This document shows positions 1-8,113 of a stretch of DNA of 27,101 nt, one piece after another. A model generated the notes under the pieces. It worked only from the letters and a program-made list of their open reading frames with translations, searched no databases and had not been told where the DNA came from. Position numbers and translations under genes: made by a program. Numbering within the stretch: the stretch's first letter is position 1; each line of letters starts with the position of its first letter. Source of the DNA: Gammaproteobacteria bacterium (GTDB lineage Bacteria; Pseudomonadota; Gammaproteobacteria; Magnimaribacterales; Magnimaribacteraceae); the NCBI GenBank assembly GCA_002730855.1, contig PCBA01000059.1:1-27101 (forward strand), in the 5' to 3' direction.

Positions 1-356
1 CGGCAGCAGATGTGGTTATATCTGGTGGAAGAGGTATGCAGAATGGAGACAACTTTAGTTTACTGAATGGTATAGCTGATAAGCTAGGAGCAGCAATTGG
101 TGCTTCAAGAGCTGCTGTGGACTCTGGATTTGTTCCAAATGATATGCAAGTTGGTCAAACTGGTAAAATAGTTGCGCCTGATCTGTATATTGCTGTAGGG
201 ATTTCAGGCGCAATTCAGCATTTAGCAGGAATGAAGGATAGTAAAGTGATTGTGGCGATTAATAAGGATGAAGAAGCACCTATATTTCAGGTTGCAGATT
301 ACGGATTAGTGGCTGATTTATTCGACGCTCTTCCTGAGCTCGAATCAAAACTATAA
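1..356 (+). CDS. etfA: Electron transfer flavoprotein alpha subunit, C-terminal part (5' end outside window)
   Basis: This is the C-terminal FAD-binding domain of EtfA. ETF is a soluble heterodimer that takes electrons from acyl-CoA dehydrogenases and hands them to ETF:quinone oxidoreductase. The reading frame is open from the first bases (codons from position 3), so the GTG at 12 is an internal Val, not a start. About 118 residues are visible. They include the family-typical SGGRG, GASRAAVD, PNDMQVGQTGKIV, YIAVGISGAIQHLAGM and INKDEEAPIFQVADYG segments, which bind FAD. The gene is convergent with trmA, with a 6-bp gap. It fits functionally with the acyl-CoA dehydrogenase pair at 11152-13476. 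Identification is very secure; the upstream partner (etfB, usually adjacent) is not visible. Confidence 0.96.
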   Translation, partial: AADVVISGGRGMQNGDNFSLLNGIADKLGAAIGASRAAVDSGFVPNDMQVGQTGKIVAPDLYIAVGISGAIQHLAGMKDSKVIVAINKDEEAPIFQVADYGLVADLFDALPELESKL

Positions 357-362
357 ATTGAT

Positions 363-1445
363 CTAATCTTGGGGCGTTATTCTTTTTAGAATGACGCCAG
401 ATTCGATGTGATTGGTATAAGGGAATTGATCGAACATTGCTACTTTCTCTATTTCATGAGTCTTCTTTAATAAATCTAGATCTCTTTTAAAAGACTCAAA
501 TCCACAAGAGATATAAATTATTTCATCAAATTGAGATATTTTTGAAACCGTTTGTTGGTCGATGCCTTCTCTAGGTGGGTCAACGAAGATTGATCTAATA
601 TCATATTCCTTTAAAACAATTTCTTTATTTATCAGTCTTCTAAATTCTCTCTTTTCATCATACGCCTCAAGAGTTTCCTTACCTGACAACCTAGCAAATT
701 TAATATTGTTGCAATTATTTAACTTTATATTTTTTTCTAAGGCTACAAGGCTTGGTCGGCTATTTTCTGTAGCTATTACATTATTAAATAATCTACTAAG
801 AGGGATGGTAAAGGTACCTAGTCCGCAATGTAGTTCAATGATATCAGTTTCTCTTTTCCCATTTTCTTCAATCCAACTTATCATTTGATCACATATGTCT
901 GGGTTAGTCTGACTAAAGCATTGCTCATATAAATTCAGTCTGAATTTCTTATTTACAGATTTATACTCTTCAGTTACATAATCCTGTCCAATAATGATTT
1001 TTTGGTTCTTACTCCTGCCTACAAAGGAGCATTCAAGGCTGTCTTTTAAAATATTAATCTCTTCAACCCAATCATTCTCTAACTTCTTATGATAGATTAA
1101 AGAAACCATAACCTCTTTAGACCTAGAGCTCTGAAATTCAATTTGAAACAATTTTTGAAATAATACTTCTTTTTTAGTTAATAATTGAAGAAGTTTTTTC
1201 ATCAATAGTTGAATAGCTTCTGAGCATATGGGATATTTATTTATTTCTATGCGCTCATTATCATTAATCATTGAATAGTTAATACCATTCTCAAAATTAG
1301 ATAATCCAAATTCACACCTATGTCTGTATGAGCGGTGGCTTGAAGGAAAAATACTTTTTGAAGTTACGTCATTAAAGTAAGAATTAAATATATTTTCTTT
1401 CTCTTTAAGTTGATTTTTGTAATTTTCAGCTGAAACTTTAATCAA
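363..1445 (-). CDS. trmA: tRNA (uracil-5-)-methyltransferase TrmA
   Basis: TrmA uses S-adenosylmethionine to make m5U54 in the tRNA T-loop. The 360 residues align over the whole length of E. coli TrmA (366 aa), including the N-terminal YRHRCEF region. The SAM-binding loop is ELHCGLGTF (about 204-212), the substrate Gln is in FSQTN (Q179), and DPPREGID is at 289-296. The nucleophile is C314 and the general base E348, 34 residues apart as in E. coli (C324/E358). The ending DQFPYTNHIESGVIL is diagnostic of TrmA over RlmC/RlmD. The start is TTG; it overlaps the metH stop by 8 bp (TTGATTAA), and the next in-frame Met would remove conserved sequence, so the TTG is well supported. It is probably translated by coupling from metH. 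Oddity: the usual S-C-N-P around the nucleophile reads S-C-G-F. Confidence 0.95.
   Translation of the reverse strand: MIKVSAENYKNQLKEKENIFNSYFNDVTSKSIFPSSHRSYRHRCEFGLSNFENGINYSMINDNERIEINKYPICSEAIQLLMKKLLQLLTKKEVLFQKLFQIEFQSSRSKEVMVSLIYHKKLENDWVEEINILKDSLECSFVGRSKNQKIIIGQDYVTEEYKSVNKKFRLNLYEQCFSQTNPDICDQMISWIEENGKRETDIIELHCGLGTFTIPLSRLFNNVIATENSRPSLVALEKNIKLNNCNNIKFARLSGKETLEAYDEKREFRRLINKEIVLKEYDIRSIFVDPPREGIDQQTVSKISQFDEIIYISCGFESFKRDLDLLKKTHEIEKVAMFDQFPYTNHIESGVILKRITPQD
373..398. other. Stem-loop at the convergent etfA/trmA 3' ends
   Basis: GGCGT-T-ATTCT (373-383) pairs with AGAAT-G-ACGCC (388-398) around a TTTT loop. This gives ten Watson-Crick pairs plus one T/G pair, which is a wobble in plus-strand RNA. 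It lies inside the last codons of trmA, 17 bases past the etfA stop. It could end etfA transcription or protect its 3' end. There is no T tract after it, so it is not a textbook intrinsic terminator. Confidence 0.4.
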
Positions 1446-4400
1446 GGTTTGGCTTTAAAAATTTCTTAGTAGTTTCTAGCTCTTCTGATCTTTGTTCTGC
1501 AATTCTTTCTACTTGATCCATTCCTATCTTTCCGACTCCAAAATACTTACTTTCTGGATGAGAGAAGTACCACCCGCTAACCGAAGCTGCCGGTGACATG
1601 GCAAAATTTTCAGTTAGTTTAATTTTAGTAAGATTATCTGAATCTAGTAACGAAAAGAGTTTTAATTTTTCTGAATGATCAGGGCAGGCAGGGTATCCCG
1701 GTGCAGGCCTTATTCCCGTATACTTTTCTTTTATTAAGTCCTCATTAGACAGATTTTCTTCTTTTGCATATCCCCAGTATTCTTTCCTGACTTTTTCATG
1801 CACAAGTTCAGCCATGGCTTCAGCAAGTCTATCTGCAATGGCTTTTAACATTATTGAGGAATAATCATCATTATTGCTTTCATATTCTTTACATTTTTCT
1901 GCAACTCCATTTCCGGTAGAAACAGCAAAACCTCCAATATAATCTTTTATACCGCTGAGTTCAGGTGCAATAAAGTCCGATAAGCAGAAATTTGGCCTTA
2001 TACCTTGAGGTTTCTGTTGCCTAAGATGGTTTAAAGTTATAGTAGACTTTGGATCTTTGGATTTAGTAATTAAAATATCATTTTCTCTCACTTGATTGGC
2101 TTCCCAAAAACCAATCACTCCTTCAGGGGTGATCAATTTATTTTCTTGAATTTCATCCAACATTTTTTTTGCATCTTGATACAAAGATTTTGCTGCCTTT
2201 CCTACCTTTTCATCTTCTAGAATTTCAGGAAATCTTCCAGCTAAGTCCCATGATCTGAAGAAAATTGACCAGTCTATATATTTTCTGAGTTCTTTAACTG
2301 TGATTCCTTCTAATTTCTTAGCCCCCAAGAAACTAGGTTTAGTAGGCGAATATCCTGACCAGTCAATTTGATGTTTATTTTGGTTGGCAACTTCTAATCT
2401 TAATAATGGCTTACCTTCAGAATTTTTTAGTCTGAGTCTAGTTTGTTCATATTCTTTTTTTATTCCTTCTACATATTGATCTTTAATACCTTCTGTAACC
2501 AAATTTTGTAATACACCGACACTTCTTGATGCATCTATTACATGAATTGTTTGACCTTTTTTATAGGCGGGTTCTATCTTTAAGGCAGTATGTGCTTTAG
2601 ATGTTGTTGCCCCTCCAATGAGAACAGGAATATCCATGTCCTTCCTATCCATTTCAGTAACAACATTAATCATTTCATCTAGTGAAGGTGTTATTAGACC
2701 GCTAAGCCCAATAAAATCTGCTTTTTCTTTAATTGCAGTTTCAATTATCTCTTCCGCGGTGACCATGACTCCCAAATCAATAACTTCAAAATTATTGCAT
2801 TGAAGAATAACTCCAACAATATTCTTTCCAATATCGTGAACGTCTCCTTTTACAGTTGCCATAACGACCTTTCCATTTGTCATGGATTTTTTATCTTTAG
2901 ATGCTTCAATAAAAGGAACGAGATGTGCTACAGCTTCTTTCATTACCCTGGCACTTTTAACCACTTGAGGCAAAAACATCTTACCTTCTCCAAATAGATC
3001 TCCAACTAGATTCATTCCATCCATTAATGGACCTTCAATTACTTGAATGGGTGAAGGGAAATTAAGCCTAGCTTCTTCAGCATCTTCTACTATGTATTTG
3101 TTGATACCATTAACTAGCGCATAAGATATACGTTCACCTACATTTGTATCTCTCCAGCTTAAATCTTTTTCTTCTTGTTTCGAGTTAGATTTTAAGAACT
3201 CTGAAGCCTTAGATACTAAATTTTCAGTAGCATCATTATTTTTATTTAAGATAACATCTTCAACTAGTTTTTTTAGTTCTGGTTCTATTTCTTCGTAAAC
3301 TATAAGCTGTCCAGCGTTCACAATTCCCATTGTTAGTCCATTTTTTATAGCGTAATAAAGAAAAACAGAATGCATTGCTTCTCTAACAGGATCATTGCCT
3401 CTAAAAGAAAAAGATACATTGCTGATACCGCCAGATATTTTCACATTAGGAAGATTGTTCTTAATATATTTACAGGAATCTATAAAATCTACTGCATAAT
3501 TATTGTGTTCTTCAAGACCAGTTGCAACAGCGAAAACATTTGGATCAATAATGATGTCTTCAGAAGGGTAGTCCAGCTCCTGGGTTAATAGGTCATAAGA
3601 TTTTTTAGAAATGGTTTTTCTTCTTTCTAAGGAATCAGCTTGTCCTTCCTCATCAAAAAGCATCACAATAATTGAAGCTCCATACTTCCTACATATATTA
3701 GCTTTGTTGAGAAATTCTTCTGTACCTTCTTTAAGGCTAATTGAATTTACAATACACTTTCCTTGAAGGATCTTTAAGCCTTCTTCAATTACTTCCCACT
3801 TCGAAGAATCAATCATTACGGGAACTTTACTTATTGCTGGTTCTGTAGCTAAAAGTTTAAGAAAGTGCTGCATCTCTTCTTTTGCGTCAAGCATACCTTC
3901 ATCCATATTGATATCAATTATTTGAGCTCCTTGTTCTACTTGTTCTCTTGCTACCTCTAGGGCTTCTTCATATTCTTTTTCTTTAATAAGGCGTGCAAAC
4001 TTTTTTGAACCGGTAACGTTAGCTCTTTCACCAACATTGATGAATAGTGAATCTTCATTAATATTTAAAGCATCTAGCCCGCTAAGTTGAGTTAGGTTTT
4101 CTGTAATTGGAGGTATTCTTGGTCTAATATTCTCTAATTTAGTAACAATTGCTTTGATATGATCTGGAGTTGTTCCACAACAACCTCCAACTATGTTGAT
4201 GTAAGCTTCATTACAGAATTCTTCAATATGTTGTGCCATATCTCCAGGAGACTGTTCATATTCACCCATTTCATTAGGCAAACCAGCGTTTGGGTGAAGA
4301 CTAGTGGCAATATTAGCTATTTCACTAATCTTTTTAATATGTGGCCTTAATTGTTCTGCACCTAGTGCACAATTAAAACCTATTGAATTAGGCTTAGAAT

Positions 4401-5091
4401 GCTTAACCGAATTCCAGAAAGCTTCTACGGTTTGCCCAGATAACGTTCTTCCTGAAGCGTCAGTGATAGTCCCTGAAATCATCAAAGGAATATCAAATTG
4501 CATCTCTTCGCATTTATCTAAATATGCATAAATTGCAGCCTTAGCATTTAAAGTATCAAAAATAGTTTCTATTAATAAAAGGTCTGCACCTCCATCCATC
4601 AAGCCGTTGATGCAAATCTGGTAATCTTGCTTGAGTTCATCAAACGAAATATTTCTAGCTGCAGGATCTGATACATCTGGGGATAAAGAAGCTGTTCTAT
4701 TAGTAGGGCCTAATACGCCGGCAACTAAAATCTTCTTAGAAGATTTAGAAGCTGCTTCTGCAGCTATCTTTGCTCCTTGAAAATTTAAATCATATGCGTG
4801 TTCTTCAAGGCCATAATCGGATTGAGAAACTGAATTAGAATTGAAAGTATTAGTTTCAATTATATCGCTTCCAGCCTTTATGAAGCTTTCATGTATAGAA
4901 GAGATTAATTCCGGTCTAGTAAGACTTAGCAGATCATTATTCCCTTTTAAATCTATATGCCAGTCAGAGAATTTAGTGCCCCTAAAATCAGACTCTTCTA
5001 GATTATGAGATTGAATCATAGTGCCCATAGCTCCATCTAGAACTAAAACTTTTCTCTGTAATAGGGAATCAAAATTTGATTTAGAAATCAT
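1438..5091 (-). CDS. metH: Cobalamin-dependent methionine synthase
   Basis: MetH transfers a methyl group from 5-methyltetrahydrofolate to homocysteine through enzyme-bound cobalamin. At 1217 residues it is near the E. coli length (1227), with all modules in order. The homocysteine domain (about 1-325) has zinc ligands C241 (GFNCALG) and C304/C305 (GGCCGTTPDH). The pterin domain (about 345-600) starts with INVGERANVTGSKKF. The cap and B12-binding region follows, with D750-x-H752-x-x-G755, the cobalt-ligating signature. The SAM-dependent reactivation domain (about 900-1217) carries RPAPGYPACPDH. It is the first gene of a two-gene operon with trmA and is divergent from nfuA. The 84-bp upstream gap is too short for a cobalamin riboswitch. 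A TACAAT hexamer ends 7 nt before the ATG and no Shine-Dalgarno is evident. The cell would need cobalamin; I see no B12 synthesis genes here. Confidence 0.98.
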   Translation of the reverse strand: MISKSNFDSLLQRKVLVLDGAMGTMIQSHNLEESDFRGTKFSDWHIDLKGNNDLLSLTRPELISSIHESFIKAGSDIIETNTFNSNSVSQSDYGLEEHAYDLNFQGAKIAAEAASKSSKKILVAGVLGPTNRTASLSPDVSDPAARNISFDELKQDYQICINGLMDGGADLLLIETIFDTLNAKAAIYAYLDKCEEMQFDIPLMISGTITDASGRTLSGQTVEAFWNSVKHSKPNSIGFNCALGAEQLRPHIKKISEIANIATSLHPNAGLPNEMGEYEQSPGDMAQHIEEFCNEAYINIVGGCCGTTPDHIKAIVTKLENIRPRIPPITENLTQLSGLDALNINEDSLFINVGERANVTGSKKFARLIKEKEYEEALEVAREQVEQGAQIIDINMDEGMLDAKEEMQHFLKLLATEPAISKVPVMIDSSKWEVIEEGLKILQGKCIVNSISLKEGTEEFLNKANICRKYGASIIVMLFDEEGQADSLERRKTISKKSYDLLTQELDYPSEDIIIDPNVFAVATGLEEHNNYAVDFIDSCKYIKNNLPNVKISGGISNVSFSFRGNDPVREAMHSVFLYYAIKNGLTMGIVNAGQLIVYEEIEPELKKLVEDVILNKNNDATENLVSKASEFLKSNSKQEEKDLSWRDTNVGERISYALVNGINKYIVEDAEEARLNFPSPIQVIEGPLMDGMNLVGDLFGEGKMFLPQVVKSARVMKEAVAHLVPFIEASKDKKSMTNGKVVMATVKGDVHDIGKNIVGVILQCNNFEVIDLGVMVTAEEIIETAIKEKADFIGLSGLITPSLDEMINVVTEMDRKDMDIPVLIGGATTSKAHTALKIEPAYKKGQTIHVIDASRSVGVLQNLVTEGIKDQYVEGIKKEYEQTRLRLKNSEGKPLLRLEVANQNKHQIDWSGYSPTKPSFLGAKKLEGITVKELRKYIDWSIFFRSWDLAGRFPEILEDEKVGKAAKSLYQDAKKMLDEIQENKLITPEGVIGFWEANQVRENDILITKSKDPKSTITLNHLRQQKPQGIRPNFCLSDFIAPELSGIKDYIGGFAVSTGNGVAEKCKEYESNNDDYSSIMLKAIADRLAEAMAELVHEKVRKEYWGYAKEENLSNEDLIKEKYTGIRPAPGYPACPDHSEKLKLFSLLDSDNLTKIKLTENFAMSPAASVSGWYFSHPESKYFGVGKIGMDQVERIAEQRSEELETTKKFLKPNLD

Positions 5092-5098
5092 TTACTTA

Positions 5099-5104
5099 AT
5101 TGTA
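5099..5104 (-). promoter_or_regulatory. Putative metH -10 element (TACAAT), leaderless arrangement
   Basis: On the minus strand TACAAT (5 of 6 matches to TATAAT) is followed by seven bases (TAAGTAA) and then the metH ATG. Transcription would begin at or one base before the start codon. No good -35 is visible (best is TGTAAA with an 18-bp spacer), and there is no Shine-Dalgarno. Confidence 0.45.
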
Positions 5105-5160
5105 TTTTTAAGAATTCGATATTTTACAGTAAAAAGTAAGAAAAAAATTTTTCATAAATT

Positions 5161-5169
5161 TGCTAGAAT
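5161..5169 (+). promoter_or_regulatory. Putative nfuA extended -10 (TGCTAGAAT), leaderless arrangement
   Basis: TG-C-TAGAAT is an extended -10 match. The hexamer ends exactly six bases before the nfuA ATG, so the expected start of transcription is the A of the ATG. There is no recognisable -35 (A-rich tract instead), as is tolerated with an extended -10, and no Shine-Dalgarno before the ATG. Confidence 0.5.
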
Positions 5170-5175
5170 AAGTAT

Positions 5176-5763
5176 ATGAAAGAGTTAACAATTACAGGGT
5201 CAGCTGTTAAATATCTGGATGATCTTTTAGGGTCTCAAGAAAAAGACACTATAGGCATTAAAATATTTGTGAGTGAACCAGGAACGCCAAGAGCAGAAAC
5301 CTGTATAGCTTATGCAAAAGAAGACGAAAGTCTTGCAGATTATTTACTAATCGAAGAGTTTAGCTTCTCTTTGTTTATAGAGAACGAATCTCTTGATTTC
5401 GTTAAAGACGCAGTAGTAGATTATTCACCGGATAAATTTGGAGGCACATTAACTATAAAAGCACCAAACGCTAAGCTCCCTCAAATAAACGAAAATGCTT
5501 CCATTGAAGAAGAAATTAATTACGTACTCTATTCTGAAGTAAATCCTAGCTTAGCTTCGCATGGTGGTGAAGTTTCTTTAGTTGAAGTTATAGATAAAGA
5601 AACAGCAGTTCTTCAATTTGGAGGAGGGTGCCAAGGTTGTGGTATGGTAGACTTAACCTTAAAGGATGGTGTTGAAAAAACATTACTTGAACAAGTTGAT
5701 GGACTTAAAGGGGTTATGGACGTTACTGATCATTCTTATCGTGAAAATGCTTATTACAAATAA
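5176..5763 (+). CDS. nfuA: Fe-S biogenesis scaffold/carrier NfuA
   Basis: NfuA receives and delivers 4Fe-4S clusters to apoproteins in the cytoplasm. The 195-residue length matches E. coli NfuA (191). Residues 1-95 form the degenerate A-type (IscA-like) domain, ending in the conserved LTIKAPNAK. Residues 110-195 form the Nfu domain, with the cluster-binding C152-x-x-C155 in FGGGCQGCGMVDLTLKDG. It ends with the family-typical HSYRENAYY. The combination of both domains separates NfuA from plain Nfu or IscA proteins. It is the first gene of a likely nfuA-sbcB unit, with sbcB starting 3 bases after its stop. NfuA could supply iron-sulfur enzymes generally; nothing here ties it specifically to NQR, whose iron centres are in other subunits. 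Confidence 0.96.
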   Translation: MKELTITGSAVKYLDDLLGSQEKDTIGIKIFVSEPGTPRAETCIAYAKEDESLADYLLIEEFSFSLFIENESLDFVKDAVVDYSPDKFGGTLTIKAPNAKLPQINENASIEEEINYVLYSEVNPSLASHGGEVSLVEVIDKETAVLQFGGGCQGCGMVDLTLKDGVEKTLLEQVDGLKGVMDVTDHSYRENAYYK

Positions 5764-5766
5764 TTG

Positions 5767-7173
5767 ATGTCTCAATTAAACGCTGATTCTTGTTATATAT
5801 TCACTGATACAGAAACAACTGGCCTAGATATAAATTTCTCTCAGATAATCCAAGTTGGGTCAATACTTACGGATGAGTCTTTAAATCAAGAAAACTCACA
5901 AGATATTGGCAGCAAGCTATTGCCATGGGTAGTTCCTTCACCAGAAGCTTTCTTAGTTCATAAAAAAACCGAATGCTTAGAAGAAGGCGCAATGTCTCAT
6001 TATGAGATGATGAAACTACTAAGAAATACTTGGTTAGACTGGTCTAAAGAAAGAAATGCTGTTTACATAACTTATAATGGACATAGGTTTGATGAAGAGC
6101 TTTTTAGAAGACAATTCTATTGGAATCTTTTGCCTTTATATATAACTAACACCTTAGGAGCTTCAAGATTAGACATGATGAGCACCCTGCAGTTGGTAGC
6201 AAATTTTTTCCCAGACAGTCTTAATTTACCTTCTTTTGAAGAAAATGAAGTTAGTATGAAACTGACTGATTGGTCTGACGCTAACTCCATAGAAATTGTA
6301 AATGCTCATGATGCCTTGGCAGATTGCGTTCAAATGTTAGAACTTAGTAAATTAATCATTAAGAAAGCTGCACCGGTATGGAAGGCTTCTATAAAAGGTG
6401 CTTCAAAAAATGGAAACTTAGAGTTACTGCAATCTCAGCCTTTCGCAATGATGGGAGAAGTGGTTAGGAGGAAAAGATTTACATACCCTATAGCTTTTTG
6501 CGGACAAAATCCAAAAATGAATAATGAAGTTGCAGTGGCAGATTTATATTTTGATCCCGACCATTTAAATGATTTAACAGATTCTGAATTATTGGAACAA
6601 ATAGGTAATAGCGGGACTGCGATTAGAAAAGTTAGAATTAATAAAAGTTTGCCAGTCATGTCTTCGGACCAAATACCTAACATAGATGTTTTTTTAGATA
6701 TTCCTTATGATCAACTCGAAGAAAGAGCAAGAAAAATTCAAGGAAACGTTAAGCTTCAAACCAGAGTGAGTGAATTATTGGCCAATAATCAAATAAACTA
6801 TCCTCCTCCAAAATACCTAGAGCAGAGTGTCTATTCGGGCTTTCCATCAGATGCAGATGATTTATGGATGGAGAGATTTCATTCCTTGCCCTGGCAAGAG
6901 CGCAGTAAATTACTGGATGGTTTTGAAGATTCTAGATATAAAGAATTAGCCGAAAGATTAATTTGTACTCATTCACCTGAACTTGCATCTCCAGATATGA
7001 TGTCTAGATATCAGAACTTTCTAAATCAAAGACTATATGATAAAGGTCCATGGCTTTCTTTAGAGAAAAGCTTAGAAAAAATAAGAAAGCTTCTGTCTGA
7101 ATCTACTGGCAATGATCATGAGATACTTAAGAAGCTTGAGAAGAACTTGTCTGGCAAGAATAGCTTCAATTAA
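5767..7173 (+). CDS. sbcB: Exodeoxyribonuclease I
   Basis: ExoI degrades single-stranded DNA 3' to 5' and acts in recombination and mismatch repair. The protein is 468 residues from the ATG at 5767 (E. coli 475). The DEDDh exonuclease core has D14-x-E16 (FTDTETTGLD), D109 in YNGHRFDEE and H181/D186 in NAHDALADC; H181 and D186 fall at the same residue numbers as in E. coli. The C-terminal half (about 205-468) corresponds to the ExoI SH3-like and helical domains that form the ssDNA channel. A TTG lies immediately upstream at 5764 in frame (TAATTGATG), but the ATG gives the length and N-terminus expected. With only 3 bases after the nfuA stop and no clear Shine-Dalgarno, translational coupling is likely. 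The 3' end faces csiV with a single-base gap. Confidence 0.95.
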   Translation: MSQLNADSCYIFTDTETTGLDINFSQIIQVGSILTDESLNQENSQDIGSKLLPWVVPSPEAFLVHKKTECLEEGAMSHYEMMKLLRNTWLDWSKERNAVYITYNGHRFDEELFRRQFYWNLLPLYITNTLGASRLDMMSTLQLVANFFPDSLNLPSFEENEVSMKLTDWSDANSIEIVNAHDALADCVQMLELSKLIIKKAAPVWKASIKGASKNGNLELLQSQPFAMMGEVVRRKRFTYPIAFCGQNPKMNNEVAVADLYFDPDHLNDLTDSELLEQIGNSGTAIRKVRINKSLPVMSSDQIPNIDVFLDIPYDQLEERARKIQGNVKLQTRVSELLANNQINYPPPKYLEQSVYSGFPSDADDLWMERFHSLPWQERSKLLDGFEDSRYKELAERLICTHSPELASPDMMSRYQNFLNQRLYDKGPWLSLEKSLEKIRKLLSESTGNDHEILKKLEKNLSGKNSFN

Positions 7174-7174
7174 A

Positions 7175-8113
7175 TTATAAAGGAGAAATTTTTATAAGGA
7201 TGCCAAAAAAAGGGTGATCTATGAAATGGAATTTATTTTCAGCAACTTTTATCTCTTGATTTATTTCGTATTGGTCATCGAATTTGAATTCCGAGAGCTC
7301 TATTTCATCGAACAATAAGATATCTGCCTCTTCTTCAATAAACCAATTTGAAAAATCTCCTATATTTACTTTAATATTATTAAAAATAGTCTTTATCCAA
7401 TAACTATCATCTTTAGCTACATCTACATCCTTTTTAATGGTCTTCATTTCTAGCATTTCATTAAAATCAATTTTCTTCATTAATTTTGATTCATTAGTTT
7501 GTACATCGGTTTTTCTACTTAACCTTAAGTTAGCATCAAAATGAAGATATCTGTCTTTGTAGATTAATAATTCACCATATACCTTTTTTTGATTTTTTAC
7601 ATTTTCAATAAATATATAAGCAGAATTATTTTTGCTAACGATAGGCTGATACCAAGAAATGGAATGCAATACTTCGTAGTCTTTACCCCTTAACATTTTC
7701 TTTTTTAATTTCTGCATTTCATTTTCATAAAGAATTCTTTCAAATAAATTAAAGCCCTGGTTTTCCTCATTTTTTTCTGTTGGAATAATTTCTTTATTTG
7801 AATCATTCACTTGTAATTTTATTAAATCATTTGGCTTATTGTTGTAGATAATAGGTTTCCCAACTAGGAATGTAGGTTGATCTTTAATAATTAGAAGTTC
7901 TTGTTTTAGATCTAATGGTTGTAGTATTTTAAGCTCTTCTTTTAAGTCAGCTTCTTCTATAAATAAGTTCTCAAATATAAGTAAATCTATTTTATATATT
8001 GCTTTATCATCTTCATTATTAATAAAGTTTTCCACGAACTCAGTTGGGCTTATAACCGCGTAAATAGGAAATGAAATTATAATAAAAGTAAGAGTAAAAA
8101 GTTTAGTTAACAT
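7175..8113 (-). CDS. csiV: CsiV-family peptidoglycan-binding protein (exported)
   Basis: This appears to belong to the CsiV family (PF10972), periplasmic peptidoglycan-associated proteins first described in Vibrio and usually encoded just after mfd, as here. The longest reading frame begins at 8137, but I prefer the ATG at 8113 (312 aa). It gives a compact signal peptide: Lys at residue 4, then a hydrophobic run to about residue 20. It also overlaps the mfd stop by only 11 bp. Family-like segments are YKIDLLIFEN near the mature N-terminus, YEVLHSISWYQP, GELLIYKDRYLHFDANLRLSR and the C-terminal DHPFFGILIKISP. The middle (roughly 60-130) is Lys/Glu/Asn-rich and weakly conserved. Family assignment is by motif pattern and position; the cellular role in this organism is inference. 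No catalytic residues are recognisable. Confidence 0.8.
   Translation of the reverse strand: MLTKLFTLTFIIISFPIYAVISPTEFVENFINNEDDKAIYKIDLLIFENLFIEEADLKEELKILQPLDLKQELLIIKDQPTFLVGKPIIYNNKPNDLIKLQVNDSNKEIIPTEKNEENQGFNLFERILYENEMQKLKKKMLRGKDYEVLHSISWYQPIVSKNNSAYIFIENVKNQKKVYGELLIYKDRYLHFDANLRLSRKTDVQTNESKLMKKIDFNEMLEMKTIKKDVDVAKDDSYWIKTIFNNIKVNIGDFSNWFIEEEADILLFDEIELSEFKFDDQYEINQEIKVAENKFHFIDHPFFGILIKISPL

Noticed and set aside
12..14. GTG as a start codon of a 114-aa protein
   Set aside because: The frame is open to the window edge and the sequence is the middle of EtfA, so the GTG is an internal Val codon.
2618..4531. Several open frames of 60-75 codons on the plus strand opposite metH
   Set aside because: They are antisense shadows of metH with no recognisable protein features.
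5092..5175. Cobalamin riboswitch upstream of metH
   Set aside because: The gap is only 84 bp and very AT-rich, too short for the roughly 200-nt element, and I see no B12-box-like sequence.
5764..5766. TTG start for sbcB one codon upstream of the ATG
   Set aside because: The adjacent ATG is the better codon and gives residue numbers that match E. coli ExoI more closely.
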